From contig OX387199.1 of assembly GCA_947561715.1 (NCBI GenBank), positions 15,629,001 to 15,693,000 of the forward strand: a DNA stretch of 64,000 bases, in the 5' to 3' direction. The notes beneath the pieces were generated by a model. That model had not been told where the DNA came from, made no database searches, and saw only the letters and a program-made list of their open reading frames with translations. Made by a program: the position numbers and the translations under genes. Source of the DNA: Ascidia mentula (lineage: Eukaryota > Chordata > Ascidiacea > Phlebobranchia > Ascidiidae). Position 1 is the first letter of the stretch. Each line of letters begins with the position of its first letter. This document shows, in pieces, positions 1 through 14,300 of the stretch.

Positions 1-208
1 AAAACTAGTGTAGCATTATACGCAAAATTACAGTATTGTACGCAGGGGCAGTCCAAAGACACATTCGACCACAAAAAAAATTCATTGCAAAAAAGTTTAA
101 TCAAACTAAGTCTTTTTAGGTGAAATACAGGGGCGCAGAGTTTTTCTAATCGGGCCCCACATTTCCTTGGACCTGCCCTAATTGTATTGCCGACGTCATT
201 AAACTTAC

Positions 209-3200
209 TTCGAACCCGCCCGTGCTATGACGTCACGTAATGTAGGCGTCAATTCCAAACCGTTCGCTTCGTAAAGTCGCATCGCGGCCTCGTAATCGAA
301 ACTGAACCCGGTCGTTCGTCCAATGACGTCAAATAGGGCGGTGATGACGTTACGCTCGGTCTTTTGTGACGTCGACAGGGCCGCATCTTTCCATGTAAAA
401 GTTGTCTCCCAATCTGTATCGACGAGGATCGTCTGCCACTTGGTGGCGTTGATGAGTTGTTGCACAGCCAAGTAAGTTGAACCGATCTGATGGTAGAGAT
501 TTAACAATTATGAGTCAACAAAGTAAGACAATAGTGCGCTGAAAAACTACAATTGTTTTGCAAAGTGGAGCGAATATTATGAATTGTGTACGCTGCATAC
601 AGCGGGCCACTGTTTCGACCTGTAAGGTCTCATCAGTGCAGCTGGGAGACTATTATACGACTTTGCCGACCAAACGGCCAAGCAAAGACTTGCAAAGACT
701 TTTTTAAGACTATCACACCAGCTGCATGATGAGACTATGGCCATCTCACGTTAGATTTTCACTTTAAACGTAACAACAAGATTCGAATAGCTTCTTGCTT
801 CATAGTATCGCAACAATAAACCATTTTTTCCTGTATGTTAGTTTATCTCTATGTGTATTTCACACCCAATATTACGACGCACCCAAAAGTTGTGACTAGC
901 TTTAGAAACGAATTCAGGTTTAATAATTTTTGAATAGGCATCAGATGACACAAAATGTAGTTTCACCTTCATGTTATGACGAGGGTTGGAGCCGTAAAAA
1001 ACCACTGTCGCCACGTCACCGGGCGCATACGTCCCACTGACGTCAGTGACGACGTCACCAAACCATTTTCCCGATGGCAGTTTATCGTTGCTGGGCGGTG
1101 GCAGGAACTCAACTTGTTTATTCAGAATATTGGCTGGCGTCGGGCCGGGATCAACTTTTGCTGTGGAAAGTATAGTTTTTTGTTGTGATTGAACTAACAA
1201 AATACGTGAAAATTATTTGTTTAGCCTTTTTGGTTTAAACAATCGCAATTCAAAACCTTTCTAAAGGCATCAAACAAAGTTTGGACATAAAATAAATCAC
1301 AAAATTACTGATTTCGCATCTTACAACCTTTCGAAATCTTGTACCAAACATTTCATTAGTCGATGGATACCTTGTGTTCCTTGTACCATTGCTTGCACGA
1401 GGCTGGTGTATTTCTGATAATATGCAGTGAAGGTGTTGGGTCCGTATATAGTGGACGCTCCTTCATACCTCTGTGCTGTATATTCCTCAGGTGTGGTGAT
1501 ATAATGAGTGTAGACGTTGGAGAGACCGGCAAGAACAACCTGTTTACGAGGAATTCAATACGGTTTAAAATGCAATGAAAGGTTAATTGAACGTGGTGGA
1601 AATTGTTCCAGTGTTGATAACAGTAGAAGCATATTTAGTACTTGTATGACAAGAATTAGTTTTCTCTAGTTAAGAAAAAAGCAAAGAAATCTTTATGATT
1701 ATGGCAATTGTGAAGCCAAATGCCATACGTTTTATTTCGCGACATTTTTAGAAGCCTGGAGTTTTGCCAGCGTTTCTGAAATAGAGTAGCTCGAAACCCA
1801 CTACAAAGCCAATGTATCTCACATATGTCTTGTTTTGAAATTCATTACGGTTTGAAAAGATCATTGTTACGATTAACAAAAAACTTGTATTGTAGAGCAT
1901 GGGTTCAAATTCCTCGTTTATTTCTTACAAAAATAATTAATAATTTTTAGCAGCATACTGCAACAGTCTAAAAAAGTGCCCAACGTATTAGGCGGCAATG
2001 CCTTTCTCGTTCATAAGCTTGTTATCAATTGTCACCACGAATAAACCAACCTTGGCGTTGCGAAGACCGTGTTGCGCCGCTTCCTTCTTAACCGCATCCT
2101 TTATCCTTCTGCCTGCCATGGTGGTAAACTCCCCGGGAACCGCTAATATTATCAACTGACCGATTTTCAACATCTGTACGTCAATAATAGTGGGATGCCA
2201 AGCATACGGTTTGTCCATGTCTGCAAACGATGAAAGTTGTTTGATTCAAAGCAAATTAAAAACGTACTAAGATATAGTTAAGCAACTATACAACGCGAAT
2301 ACTGAATCATTCAAAACTTAAAGACTGATGTCGATCGTCCACCGTATCATAGCGATGTATTCCCCAAATAAGCAGTATTTTTGCACATCAGTTTTAAAAT
2401 GTGACGGTGTTCGCTTTTTGGTTAATACATTTTTCTATGAAGAAACTTGTAAAGTGCTAAAGAACGACCGTTGCGACAATGCACAAATACGTAAATAAAA
2501 CCACTGGAAAATATGTATATAGATTTGTTTTGTGGTTAAATATTTTTCTGAATGAAACACTTTTAACACGTTTATATTTCGTTAAAACAATGTAGTGGGC
2601 ATAATTTCAAAAATCCGAATACTGTATTCGATGACACAAATATGTCTAAAGGACTCGCATGGAAATACTTACAGCCTGTCGGTAGAAGAACGGGTTTTGG
2701 GTGATGACAGTCGTAGTACTCGCTAGGGGGCGGTTCAGAGCAAACAACCTTGACAATAACCTCGTCACGAACCGTATCCCATAGCAACGTGCCTTGCGTC
2801 ATACTTTGAACGAAATCAAAAGCTCCCGCTCCGTCGGTCGTTCCGGCGGCAAAACTGAAATTTTAAATCGTGTTGAGAAGACGTGATTGGACAATGCGGT
2901 CACGTGGGTGTCTGCAGTGTTGCTGAAGACTATTGGAAACAGAAAACGCGCGTAAAAAAACAACAAAAACAACAAAAACGTTGTAACGCTGCAGATAATA
3001 TCTGACAGAAAGTAGACAAAAAAAACAGAATGACTCAGAACAAAGATAAATTAAAATTGAGTTGAAATTAAAAACTGTTCTAAAACATGAAAAAAATTAA
3101 ACTCAAATGGAGTTTGAAGTATTACCTGTACCCCATGCCGGGTTTGCAAGTGTATGTAGTCGTACCATCGTCCTTTTTCACAGGTGCTTTGGTCATGTCC

Positions 3201-6200
3201 ACATATTGATGAACCCAACCAACAGAACCGTCAAGTAATTCGCCTGATCTACAACAACAAAGTAAGCTCGGTCACCAAGTACAGCCTAACATCACCCACA
3301 AGCAGCAAATGGGATGTAGTAACATCCAAGTCGGGTTACCGTGTAGGCCAGTGTTTCCCAACCGGTGGTACGCGTAACACTAATGGTACGCGACGGCATT
3401 CAAGGTGGTACATGAGCACCTTTACGTAATTTACGGATATAGTTCGAATTGGAAAAACCGTTAGTGATACCAAAATGTTCGTTACTTCATCCCCTAGGTT
3501 ACTTTGCAACATTCAATTAGGTGGTACGCGTCGAAATTATTTACCTCCAAGTAATACGCAACCACAAAAAGGTTGGGAATCACTGGTGTAGTCGAACATG
3601 ATTCAATATTCAATCAAAATGTTATTTACAAACTATGTTTTGCCACAAAAAATGACGGTGAAAGATTCAGGCCGATTCAAATCCAGCTGAACTTGCGTAC
3701 TTGTTAAATATGCGTGAGGCAGTTTCCAATTGTTTCTTCGCGATAATGTCTGTTGAATCGAACATATCCACTCCCGGGCCCAACGCCACGCAGTTTTGTA
3801 CACGTGGCGGAATTCCACAGGTCGACTTCTCGAAGTCACATGACATTCCTACAACAACCAATCAACAGCAACATTTTTTTAAACACATAAAAAAACAATT
3901 GCTTGGCCATAATTTTGCAAGTTTGAGTAAAACATCGCACTTTCACAGTAACTGTTTATCTATTTTTGATGTTTGCATAGTTTGGGGTAAAAATGTCAAG
4001 TTTTTGCCACGTCCTGTCCGCAACTTTGTTATGAGTGTGAAGTTGCAAAATATTTGAAACCGAGTGTGTGACGCAAGTTGCTTGCAACAACGTTTTAATG
4101 GCTGCAATTCTTCCAGCAATGCAAATATTGCGCCCTAATTGAATTGCGTCACAATGGAGAACGTCACAATAGTATCCGGTCAGCCCGACTTAAACATGTC
4201 ATTTCAGATCTGTCTAGTCTATGAATTTGGTGCTAATAAGGACGAATTTTAACTGTTTGAAATGTATCGTAATGTAGCAGTTATTGCAATGTCATCTTGG
4301 AATTTAGCGAAGGCATCACGTGCGGGACAAAGTCCAAGGCAGCTAATGCATAACAAAGTATTTGCCAACTGCTTGAATCAGAAATGCGGGTTTAAGTCAA
4401 CAAGCAAATGATTGCGTTGTAATATTGGCGATTGGGTGGCGGTCAACAAAACGAAACACCACAACAAGTTTCTCACATTATTTTTAAACAGTGAATTAAA
4501 TGTTTTTCTGATATTAAATTAGGAGCCTCTTATAATATGTTTGGCAGCTGAAAGCTAAATTAACATGAAACGTCTTAGTTGTTGGTAAATAACATTTTCT
4601 ACAGTTTAAGTGAAGAAATCTTACCACCATCAATACATATAGGTCCCTTCGTCCGTGGAGAAACGTCACCTAGGTTGGCTGATGCAAACGCACCGACGAA
4701 AGATTCCTAAAACGAAACAAGGTTTTCCAAATAGTTTCGTGCGTTTCAAAAATTGCATTGTTATACGAAAAAACATTGCTATCCGACCACAGCTACCACC
4801 ATATTAATTACGATTAAACGCTAATTTCATAATAGCAGAATGCCAAAACCTACTACTTGAATTTCAAAATCAACGGTACTTCTAACTCGTTCATCAAGTG
4901 TATGAGAATAAAAAGTCTCTAATTTAAAGTCAGCAGATATATTTAAACAAGAAAATGATGATGCTTAGATAAGCGAAATCGTTTTTTAAAATACATCTGG
5001 TGTAATTAATTAGAAGTTTGTTGCTTCAAAATACAAAAATTTAACATAAGTTAGCCTCGTTTTCACTTCCTCACGTTTCCACTGATTCCTTCACCATCTT
5101 TTCTCATCATTTTCTCGAAGAGAGCAGACGCCCTTCCTCTGTTGTCAGAACTGATCAGTTCGTTGCTGAAGTTCATGCTGGTGCCGTGGACTGGGAACCA
5201 GTTAAACATCCCGATTGGCTGACCTATGCATGCAAAATTATTGAGATTCGAATCTCAGAAGTATTCGAATGAAATTCGGCGTGTGAAGTTTAGATTTGTT
5301 TTGGCGCAAGCACTGAAAATGCGGTACATTATTTCGTGAGGAAACAGAGAAAAAAGAGTTTAATAGGGGGTTTTATAACTCTGAAAAGACAACGCACCGT
5401 TCTCATGCTCGAACTTCAGCAAAGTCAGTTCCTGTTCTGTGTTGAAGTTGTATCTAAGGGAGGAAAATTGTTATAAGATATCGCACCTACCAAGTATTAG
5501 GTCTAAACTCTAAGTATCCCTGGACATTCTAAGGCAATGAAACGAAACAACAATAAAATAATTTCATAAAATAAAAAAATGAAACAGAACTGGTTGTGAG
5601 TACTAACTGTTCCCTTTCTTCTGGTGGATTTTTGAGGTAAGCGCTTGGACTTCTGTTAATGTTTCCTTCAACCACGTTATCTGTTCCCACTCGCAATCTT
5701 CCCTTTTTCATTGTTGTATGAGCTGAAAATGCAAAAACCTTAAATTATCTTAAACTTCAACAAAAAAGTTACTTTGTATGTATATTTTATTACTGCGACT
5801 CCATGATCTTTATTTTGGGCGCTAATCGTTCTTTACTCCTTTTTGAGTCTCAGGAATACAAAACATAGTGACGTAAACACAGATCCGTCGATCAACGACC
5901 TGCACAGACTGATTCCTGAACTTTTTTAAAATTTTCCCTAGCTAATTTATATATAAATACACTTTATGCAGGCCAGTATGCAGCGGGTTACCACCATCGG
6001 AGACTCACGAATAAGGACGTGATAAAAAAAAATGGAAATCAATACAAGATTCTACAAAATGCAGACAAACAATTCACACTGTTTTAAAATTCCTTTTAAG
6101 AGATTCCAGGAATCACTCCCCATTCTGGCCCAATAATCGTAACGATTTCCCCTTTTTGATTTTGACCACACCTATGTTACATCTGTTTCCGAGGTTAAAA

Positions 6201-9065
6201 TCTAGATTTGCACACAAAGCGTGCTTGCGACAGAGGTGAGCTCTTTCTAAATGTGTGTTTACTCCCTTTTACGTTGTTTCTACAGACACTGACGATTCTT
6301 TTTAGCGTATTTGTCTAATATAAAAGTCAACAGATTTTAACCTCGGAAACATATTTTTCCTGAAATGTTAAAGACAAATATTTGAAATATACAGTATTGT
6401 AACACTTCACATACAGCTAATAACGAGTTAAAAAAATTAGGATTTATCAAGTTGCCAAGGGTTACAAAGCAGGTTTAATTTCGTAATTTGACCTTACCCT
6501 GAACTATGCTTTTGACGATTCCGTCGATGAATGCGTCGGTCGTTTCCTTGATGGCACCCAGGGACGTCACTTCCGGCAAGAGTGTCTGAAAAAATCCGGC
6601 AGGTCCCGAGTGGCTGTGAGTTCCTGATATCACCACATTCTTTTCCGTGTAACTGAAATGCAGGGAAATAAAGTAATTATATCTTGAATATTATTTTATA
6701 ACCATTTCCCAAAACAAGAAATCGCCGAAAACTTTTGCAGAAAAATAAATTGGTTGAACCAAAACAGGTTGGTCGGTATTGGTTAATTTTTAAATCTATT
6801 TCAAAGTTTACATTTTAGGGAAAGCTAATAATTGAGATGAGGTTTAAGGTCAGTCGCATACAGTGATGGAAACGGAGAAAATTATTGAATAAGTTTGGCG
6901 AGAACCCTTCGTATGCAGAGAATATAGCAGCATAAACAAACGGGTGACATTTTAGTCACACGAATTTTAAACTATTATAAACAAGCCTCAGAAAATGGGA
7001 CTGTTGCTGGCTCTTGTCCAGCATGATGTAATACTCCAACGTTGAAATGTTGACAACTTGCTAACATTTTAAGTTTACACTCACGTTTGATTCCCATACA
7101 TAACTTTGAGGCGTTTGACCACTTCGAGTTTAATAATCTGGGATCCCATTCCACTGTCGACTGTGGCGAAGGCAACACGTGACCGATTCGACGAATCAGC
7201 GACGACGAACGCTCGCGAATAAAGACGCAGGTGAAGCCCAGACGCGGTTTGTGCGGGGTTAGCGTAACCCATCTGACAAGAAAGTCGCGTTGATCGGAAA
7301 AAATGGCACATAATGCTCGTTTCAATAATGTTAGGGAATAATTACTGAACGACAATATAACGTGACCACAAATATTGAAAGTATAAAACGATATTTTATT
7401 ATTTCGATTTCAGCAAATAGGGTTTACTGCCGAAATTTGTTTGGAAACAATTTCGGCAACAATGAGCAAAAAATAAATAGGTTTTACTGCCCCCTATAAC
7501 TTACAATACTAAAACGACAAAATCAAGTAAAAAACAAAAAAATGTTCCAAGCTTTTTTGTAAACGCTTAAGTTGTACGAAAAATTGCCTTCCCAGTGAAA
7601 AAAATTGATGTAAATGATGCAAAATTACTTTTCTGTGTGTAACTTTTTTTTTAATCCTTAAAGATTTACAAAGCACGCCGCCACTAGTGAATTCCAACAT
7701 ACCATGTTAACTTCAACAATAGGCCCGGTAACATCAGTCCTTCCAACACCAACCAAAAATTCTCCAGGAACTGGTTCAGCGAGAGGGATTGGGTCCCGAC
7801 CCACGAATTGGGTTCTAGCTGTCGTACTGACTGCCTCATTGTCTGTGTGTTCAACTATGCAAAAAACATCGATTTTATTGATAAACAACTATTTTTTCAA
7901 AACTAAAAAATACGTTTTTAAAAATGATAGTATTGAGTGCTTTGTAGGAAAGATTTCTTAAACAATGTCGTAATGCATTGCATTACGGTCACATGCCCTT
8001 TCAAGCACCTTCGAGCTTAATTGTGTAAACAAAAGGTTCGACATCGCCAAACTTTATTTAAATTTTGTTGTCATTCAACTTAAACAACAAAATATTTCTG
8101 AGCGAAAAATATAAACGGCAAACAAATTAATTTCCAATTTGCTACATCGACTAACGTTAGATAGAAAAATGAGCATGTTTTTACCTTTCGAAAACGCGTC
8201 TATGAACCCGAAGTAGTACCCGAGTAAAGCGCACGCTGTTCCGAGACACACAAGAAACAAAAACCCCAACAGGAAGCGAATTATGATGGAAGTCGCGCTG
8301 ACGAACTGCGGGGGAACGTCACCCTCCTCTTCCAAAAGCTGCAATTTCAGGTAATTGTTTTAACATAGTGGACGTAAACATGTGATTAGCAACCAAAATT
8401 TTGTAAGTTATTACTCGAGTTATTTTCTTAGTAAACTGGAGTTTTTCCCACAACAAACTACTTGGGTTGCATAACAATATTTGCGATTGCGTCGCAATTC
8501 ATATGTACAACTTGTATATAATTGGAAAATTAGAAACGACAGGCTGTGCTTGTTGTTGCTTTCAGTCTGGGTAAATTGCTTGTACCATTTTCAAACTGCT
8601 ACGTGTCAAAAAATCTACAAACTTACCAAATGGAACGTGTCCTAATTATGAATCTATGGCTTGTACAAAATAAATGGTTACTCAGTTTTTTTGGCGCAAA
8701 ACGAAATTTCGCCGACGGTAATGTGTTATCTGAGTTGATCACAATACGTTATCTTTTAATTAAATTCCCACTTACGATCCAGTAAACTTGCTTCGGGCTC
8801 GTAGCCATTTGAAGTTAATGTTTTCTAAGCATTAAACGTGCAATAGTATACTAATCATAGACACGTGGCGCAAGCACATTGTACTTACGGGTTTTATGTT
8901 ATTAACAAGCACAAAACGCGGGCAGAGCTCATGATTAATAAAAACTAAGGGGCGTTAAGCTCTCAAGATGTGCGAAAATAGCTACCAATGTGATGAATTA
9001 CGCGACAAATTACCAAACCAAAACTAATAACAAATTGATACTACCTTGTGCTTTTGTCGTGGCAT
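209..9065 (-). CDS. ASAH2: Neutral ceramidase, 3' end beyond the left edge
   Basis: Hydrolyses the N-acyl bond of ceramide at the cell surface or in the secretory/endosomal lumen. Sixteen coding exons read 9065-9045, 8338-8185, 7854-7703, 7272-7085, 6652-6498, 5722-5608, 5453-5398, 5223-5075, 4706-4625, 3848-3693, 3243-3126, 2854-2673, 2220-2051, 1539-1371, 1160-967 and 486-209; all phases agree. The start ATG opens a 7-codon exon. Residues about 29-52 form a signal anchor, so this is a type II protein as in vertebrates. Family signatures are intact: MGYANP, SGTHSHSGPAG (zinc His), VHGTSMNF (zinc His), NLGDVSP with the nucleophile Ser at about residue 346, IPGEFTT and YTHYITTPEEY. About 780 residues lie in the window. 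The last visible exon ends in a perfect gtaagt donor, so the protein continues left. That exon carries about 50 residues (about 730-779) where the family normally goes straight into its C-terminal beta-sandwich. Confidence 0.93.
606..735. repeat. Dispersed repeat, copy 1 (related to 24060-24190)
   Basis: A segment with CTGTTTCGACCT, AGGTCTCATCA and TGCAGCT recurs in the same order near 24066 as CTGTTTTGACCT, AGGTCTCATCA and TGCAGCT. The remaining sequence is only loosely similar. It looks like an old interspersed repeat; its class cannot be told and its outer borders are uncertain. Confidence 0.4.
3349..3585. mobile_element. hAT-type MITE in a ceramidase intron
   Basis: The 237-bp element begins CAGTGTTTCCCAACC and ends GGTTGGGAATCACTG, so its ends are inverted repeats. 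It is flanked by gtgtaggc on the left and gtgtagtc on the right, a 7-of-8 match to an 8-bp target duplication. Such ends and an 8-bp duplication are typical of the hAT superfamily. No transposase ORF is present, so it is non-autonomous. A related copy lies at 51757-51979 in the opposite orientation. Confidence 0.8.
6184..6351. mobile_element. Small inverted-repeat element (MITE) in a ceramidase intron
   Basis: TGTTTCCGAGGTTAAAATCT at 6184-6203 recurs as its exact reverse complement at 6332-6351, giving 20-bp terminal inverted repeats around a 128-bp core. No coding potential is seen and no target duplication could be called, so the superfamily is unknown. Confidence 0.6.
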
Positions 9066-10282
9066 GATTTTGTTTTTCCAAACGTCAAACCCAGCAAATC
9101 AAGCACAATATTATGACAAGTCTATGCTTCAGGGAGTAAATGAGATATTTAACAACAGTCTATGTAACTTGCTTGGCAATTGAACCAAAATAAAGCATAC
9201 GGTTGGGAATTTAAGCGGCCTCATTTCGAGGTCTGCGCTCATGTGACCAGTCGGTTGCGCCAATTTAAAATAACTTCCACTGTACCAAACTTCACAAAAG
9301 GCTGTAAGTTATGCACCTGACTTCTGCGGCCTCTTATTTAACACCATTTAACACATTCTATTAAAATTATACTTTTTGATGACATTTCCCACTTCTTGAG
9401 CTCATGAAGCTAAAAGTAACAAATACAAGTAAGCTTAGCAGAATTATATAAAGTTTAACCAACTGGCTATAGGCCTCACTTTCTTTTGTCCACTTTTCTT
9501 TTAGGTGACAAAGTTTACCAATACCTTGTACGCGAACAAATGACCTTTTTCATCAGTTAAAAAAACAACCAGGCCAGCTATGTCCAACAATAAACAAAGA
9601 TAACATAAACATCACATATTGTATCATACCCACTGTAGCCTATTAGTTATTTTTTTAGTTATTTAATTAGACACAAACAACCTAATAAGATTGTAACTTT
9701 ACAATGATTATTTGAGCTCAAATTTTTTCCTGCAAATATTTATAATCTAATATGAAAATACAGATGTTGATCACTTATTGCAGTGGTTTCAAATAAACAT
9801 TTACAATTTAACGCTGTAATTGCCCCATGCCATTTTATGTCTTGTTTATCTGGCAGTTGTTTTTATTGCGCAAATAAATATTTTTGTCATGTTTGTTCCA
9901 AATTATGTCTATTTTTATGTTTGATGAAATCTGTCTTGTTATTTGATCTTTACCTGAATTATGTTTCAGCTAATGATATCTCATAGTTTAATTGCTAATC
10001 ATTCGATCATGAGGGCCATGACACAGTTATCCCAATGAGAGTGAAATCTGCATTATATATTTATTATAGTCTATTTTGTAAACAATTATAATGGGTTGAA
10101 AACATAAGTTCTTTTCACAACTATTTCTTAACACAGTGATTGTACTACAGCGTACTTAATACAGCGTACAGTGATTTAGTACTGCAAATCAGTCACACTC
10201 TAAGTGTAATATAGTTTTACTTTCCAGTTCGACAAATCCCATCATTTAAAAAAAAGCACAGCAAATCTTACTGCATTCAAAA

Positions 10283-10821
10283 TAGGGTTCCTCTATTTCC
10301 CGGATTTTTTACTTCCCGGGATTCGGGAAATGAAAAAAAAATTTCCCGGGATTCCCGGGATCCCGACAAAAAAATTTGCATTTTTTTCGTGCGTGATTGC
10401 ATTATTTAAACGACTAAAATTTGTCTATTACACCCGCAAACATTTAATTTAGCAAGTTCCCGTCAAGTAATATCACATTCGCCAAGGTTAAGCAAGAAAA
10501 CGTAAAAAAAATAAACAGAAATTTTGTACCGCTAGGTTGCGCCCTAAAAAAATTTTACGTTGTGCTTACAAATGCGTACCAACGTCGTTTATAGTGTAAG
10601 TTTCCGCCATAAAACTGATTGAAAAACACAAAACAGGGTCATCATTTTGATTCATAGGATCCAAAAAAGCAAAAAAAGGAAAATTTATTCACTTCTTAAT
10701 CTATTTTGCTTTGTTGCCATATTCCCGGGAAGTGAAATCAAAATTCCCGGGATTCGGGAACGGAATATTGTCGAGAAATCCCGGGAATATCCCGTCGAGA
10801 CATTCCCGGGAAGGAACCCTA
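10283..10821. mobile_element. hAT-type MITE with perfect 8-bp target duplication
   Basis: The element starts TAGGGTTCCT and ends AGGAACCCTA. It is flanked on both sides by attcaaaa (10275-10282 and 10822-10829), a perfect 8-bp duplication. The interior carries many TTCCCGGGA palindromes in both orientations, so each half can fold. Length is 539 bp with no transposase. The perfect target duplication suggests a fairly recent insertion. Confidence 0.85.
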
Positions 10822-11126
10822 ATTCAAAACAACTGTCATGCGAAATGAACTGCTTTGAACAAGCTTATTTCCACTGCCTGGTGGCCACTCAAGCGTAGGA
10901 TTTACCAGACCAAAACACAGTCGTGCCCAACGAACCATGAAGTCTCAACTATATTATTATTTCCTGACATATCGCAACTAAATAGCCTACATGTCGTTTA
11001 AACTAAATTTTTATATCAAATTTGTACTGGAGGAAAATGATTCCATAAGCATATGACTTTTTTAAGACTCTGGTAAACAAGTAACCATAAATGAACGAAG
11101 CCGATGTTTAATTATATAAACAAGAT

Positions 11127-11275
11127 TTTTTAGATCTCGCTCCGACTTCTTGGGAAAATTGGCTGATCCAGCTTGGCTGCGAAGCCTGTGAACCTAATGA
11201 TGTGAATACGAGAGCTGAGATCGCCAAATATAGACGGCCTGCGCAGTGGGCGATCCTGCCTTGCTATGCGAAAGC
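11127..11275 (+). mobile_element. tRNA-derived SINE fragment
   Basis: The segment shares the body of the SINE family seen at 15214-15420 and 60986-61056: a B-box-like TCTCGCTCCGACT followed by GGGAAAATTGGCTGATCCAG and CTTGGCTGC, then a shared GAGAGCTGAGATCGCC tail with the 15 kb copy. The tRNA-like head is truncated on the left. Confidence 0.6.
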
Positions 11276-11377
11276 ATGGTATTACTTCTGCATTAACAAG
11301 AAGCATTGATTTGTTGTATTTACACAATTATCGTTGAAATGGCGTTAATTCGAGATGTACAACGAAAACTGAAACGT

Positions 11378-14300
11378 TTACAAATCTGTCTTCACCACAA
11401 TCCCTCCTCCATTGGCCCTAATTTTGCTTCCAATCCACGGAATGTAGTTTGTTACGTTGGTGTAAACTCCAGGATATCGGCGCCGAGCGCATCCAATACC
11501 TGCAACAATTCATACATATTGAACAGGAACACAGAACTGTAAACGAAGTGGATAAAGAGGGTGCGATCAACCTTTTAATTTTATCAATTAATAAACTCTT
11601 TTTAATCAGTTTTACTCTCTTGAAAAGACCCCGTAAAAATATTAAACAAAACAGTCTATAGGTTTGAGGTACATTTTAACCAAGCTACAACGCAATACTC
11701 GTTTTGTTGTGACATACAATATCCTAAAGTAGTTGTATGTGAAAGGTTATCATTTTTTTCGCAGTAGTAAAAGAAAGAAGAAAAAATACATAATGTTTAG
11801 TTGATTATACTAACCGAAACTGACAATTCCAGTCACAGCATATTTTCCTTCCTTGTTTCGACAAGCGTATGGCCCACCAGAATCACCAGTGCATGCGTCT
11901 TTTCCGCCAGACTAAAAAATCATAATTTTGCAAAGCGAAGTTTCACAAAAGAATATGTTAAATTAAATATTGCAAGCAACTGTTTGCCAACCTCAAGGAA
12001 AAAACCAACAATATGTAAGAGGATATACGATGATTTTTTACAATCCCTTTACCTTAAGTCCAGCACAGAACATGATTCCTTCCGTGTAGACGCCGGGGTA
12101 TCTTGCGTAGCGTGACTCACAATATCTGTGCTTCAACTTGGGCAGGGTAGCCCACTCTAAGTTGGAAGAGGCCGCTGACAAACAATTGGTTGTCATCATT
12201 GTGATGTAAGGCTAATATGCCTTAAATTTATTGTTGGAAAATTTTGATATATAAGTATACAGTAGTGGGATTCAAATATTTTAGCATCCGGTTCTCTCAC
12301 TAGCAGTATGCCAATATAACCGCAGGAAACATAGGCTATACACTTGTTAACAACTGGTTCGCTTAGGTCATTAAATTTCAAGAACAGATTTTCCAGGCCG
12401 AATCCCACCACTGCTTATATGTTAGGGGAAATAAGTTAACAATTTGACAGCAACAATAATGGGAGACACTGAGCGTGTGTTACTTTATTACGTTTTCTGT
12501 GATTTGTATTTCAATGATTTCAAAATGCCAAAATACAAGCGAATACATACATGACTGGCCCCGTGAGTAGTTCGTTGCACCCCAACCACTGACTTGACAT
12601 CTTGCACCGTCGGGGAATGGAAATGATGCGTCAGGTAGACAGGCTGGCTGAACTGCATTGTTAAAGCTGCAAAACCAGGAAAACAATCAAGCAAATAAGC
12701 ATTTGTTTCCCGAATAAGTTTACCACAATTATTAACTTTTTTAGTTCTTTGGCCAATGCTGTATGAATGGCGCTTATGCTTGTGTGGTGTAGCATACAGG
12801 GAAATATGCAATGTCATGATGTATAATTGGAAAAAAATATCCCATTTTTTAATTTGCTGGTTTTCTGTACCTTGCGCACTTTCCTCCGTTCGCATGGAGT
12901 TTTATAAGAGCAATGTCGTTTCTCGGCGAAGGAACCAAGGAATATTCCTCGTGTACAATCAGTCTTTCGATGTCAAATTCTTGTTCCGTACCATCAGGGA
13001 TTTTGTTATTGAGATCACCCACACGTACGCGCAGGTCACTGGCTGACCTACACCGTAACCAATATATAGTATTTGGAGATATACTGCAATAAATACCAAA
13101 CTTGTCCTTGCCCATACTTGCCAAAATCACAACTTTAAAAAAGGTATTTAAAAATTAAATAATTGCATACATGGTTACTGAGGATATTTTGCCAACAAAA
13201 TTTGCACAATTTTTTGTGTGTTGTGATAAACCATATATAAGATTTATAAATTTTGTAACATACCAGTCGTTTACGCAGTGGGCAGCCGTAAGAACCCAAC
13301 AATGATCAATCAGTGTTCCACCGCAGTTGTGAACAATGTCCAAACCATCTTGTCGGACTGGAGTAACGAATCTAATACTCGCCTGCATTAAATCAATGTT
13401 GTTTATCTTCTAAGTAACATGAATTCATCAGAATGCGCAGGGGTTCGCTAAGGATGGGTCGCATTCCTATTTTGGGTCGCCAGATTGTCTATTTAGGTGT
13501 ATGTGAAAAATTAAAGTGCACAGCGCTCCCTGCCAAAAACTTTACTATAATAATTTTTCATGCTGTGTTTTTTGTCCATGTGTTTATATGTTCGACCAAT
13601 CGTTGGAGTTTTTTATGAACAATGGAGACAATTATAAAATGAAGCCAGCCTGCGACTGAAAATTGAAGCCGGAAAAAAAATTGCTGTTCTGTGAAATTTT
13701 ATGATTAACAATATGGATAAGGTTTTGCATGAAAGTGAAACATACAAAACTGACACCTATACACGGTTTATACTTTCATATCCTTTTACACAGCAAAATC
13801 CATTTTTACCTGCCAAGGAAATTGTCCCTCCTCAGCTGGTTCTCCGTTTACAATCCTTCCATCCGCTGGTGGAGGTTTGTATTCACGCAGCATTCTGGTC
13901 TAAATACCAAAAAACAAAATGGCGAAATAAGACTTTTCAAAATTGTGTGTTGTCGTTGTCTTTCGACCAAGAGGATACGACGCAATTTTGTTTATTATTC
14001 TGGTATTGCATCAGTGACTTGAGGGTAACAGCATTTGTTCATTATGGACTTGTTTCTATTTAAGCCCGGGACTAATATTTCTTTAGCTTCAGCGAGTAAG
14101 TAATGGACATTTGCTTCGTGTTTATAGGTTGATGTGGGTTAACAAGCTTTTGTTGTATGTTAGGTTATTGACACATGCGGTATTTAGACATGTTTTTACC
14201 CAGAAAAATATTTTTGGACGAAAACCCAAAACCAATTTTTTGTCGTCATCATATATCGTCTTGCTCCATTAAACAGGTATACGTAGTTATACTTACGTCC

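Larger units (their letters stand above)
9066..11377. other. Intergenic region between ceramidase and protease genes
   Basis: This is the 5' flank of the minus-strand ceramidase gene and the 3' flank of the minus-strand protease gene. Apart from the hAT-type MITE at 10283-10821 and a SINE fragment at 11127-11275 it is AT-rich sequence without a supported gene. The ORFs at 9783-9986 and 10647-10898 lack coding character; the second lies mostly inside the MITE. Confidence 0.7.

Noticed and set aside
12196-12411. 71-residue minus-strand ORF in a protease intron
   Set aside because: It coincides almost exactly with the hAT-like MITE at 12260-12413 and has no coding character.
13701-14063. Overlapping plus-strand ORFs of 120 and 97 residues
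   Set aside because: They lie antisense to a protease exon carrying the activation site and extend only into its introns.
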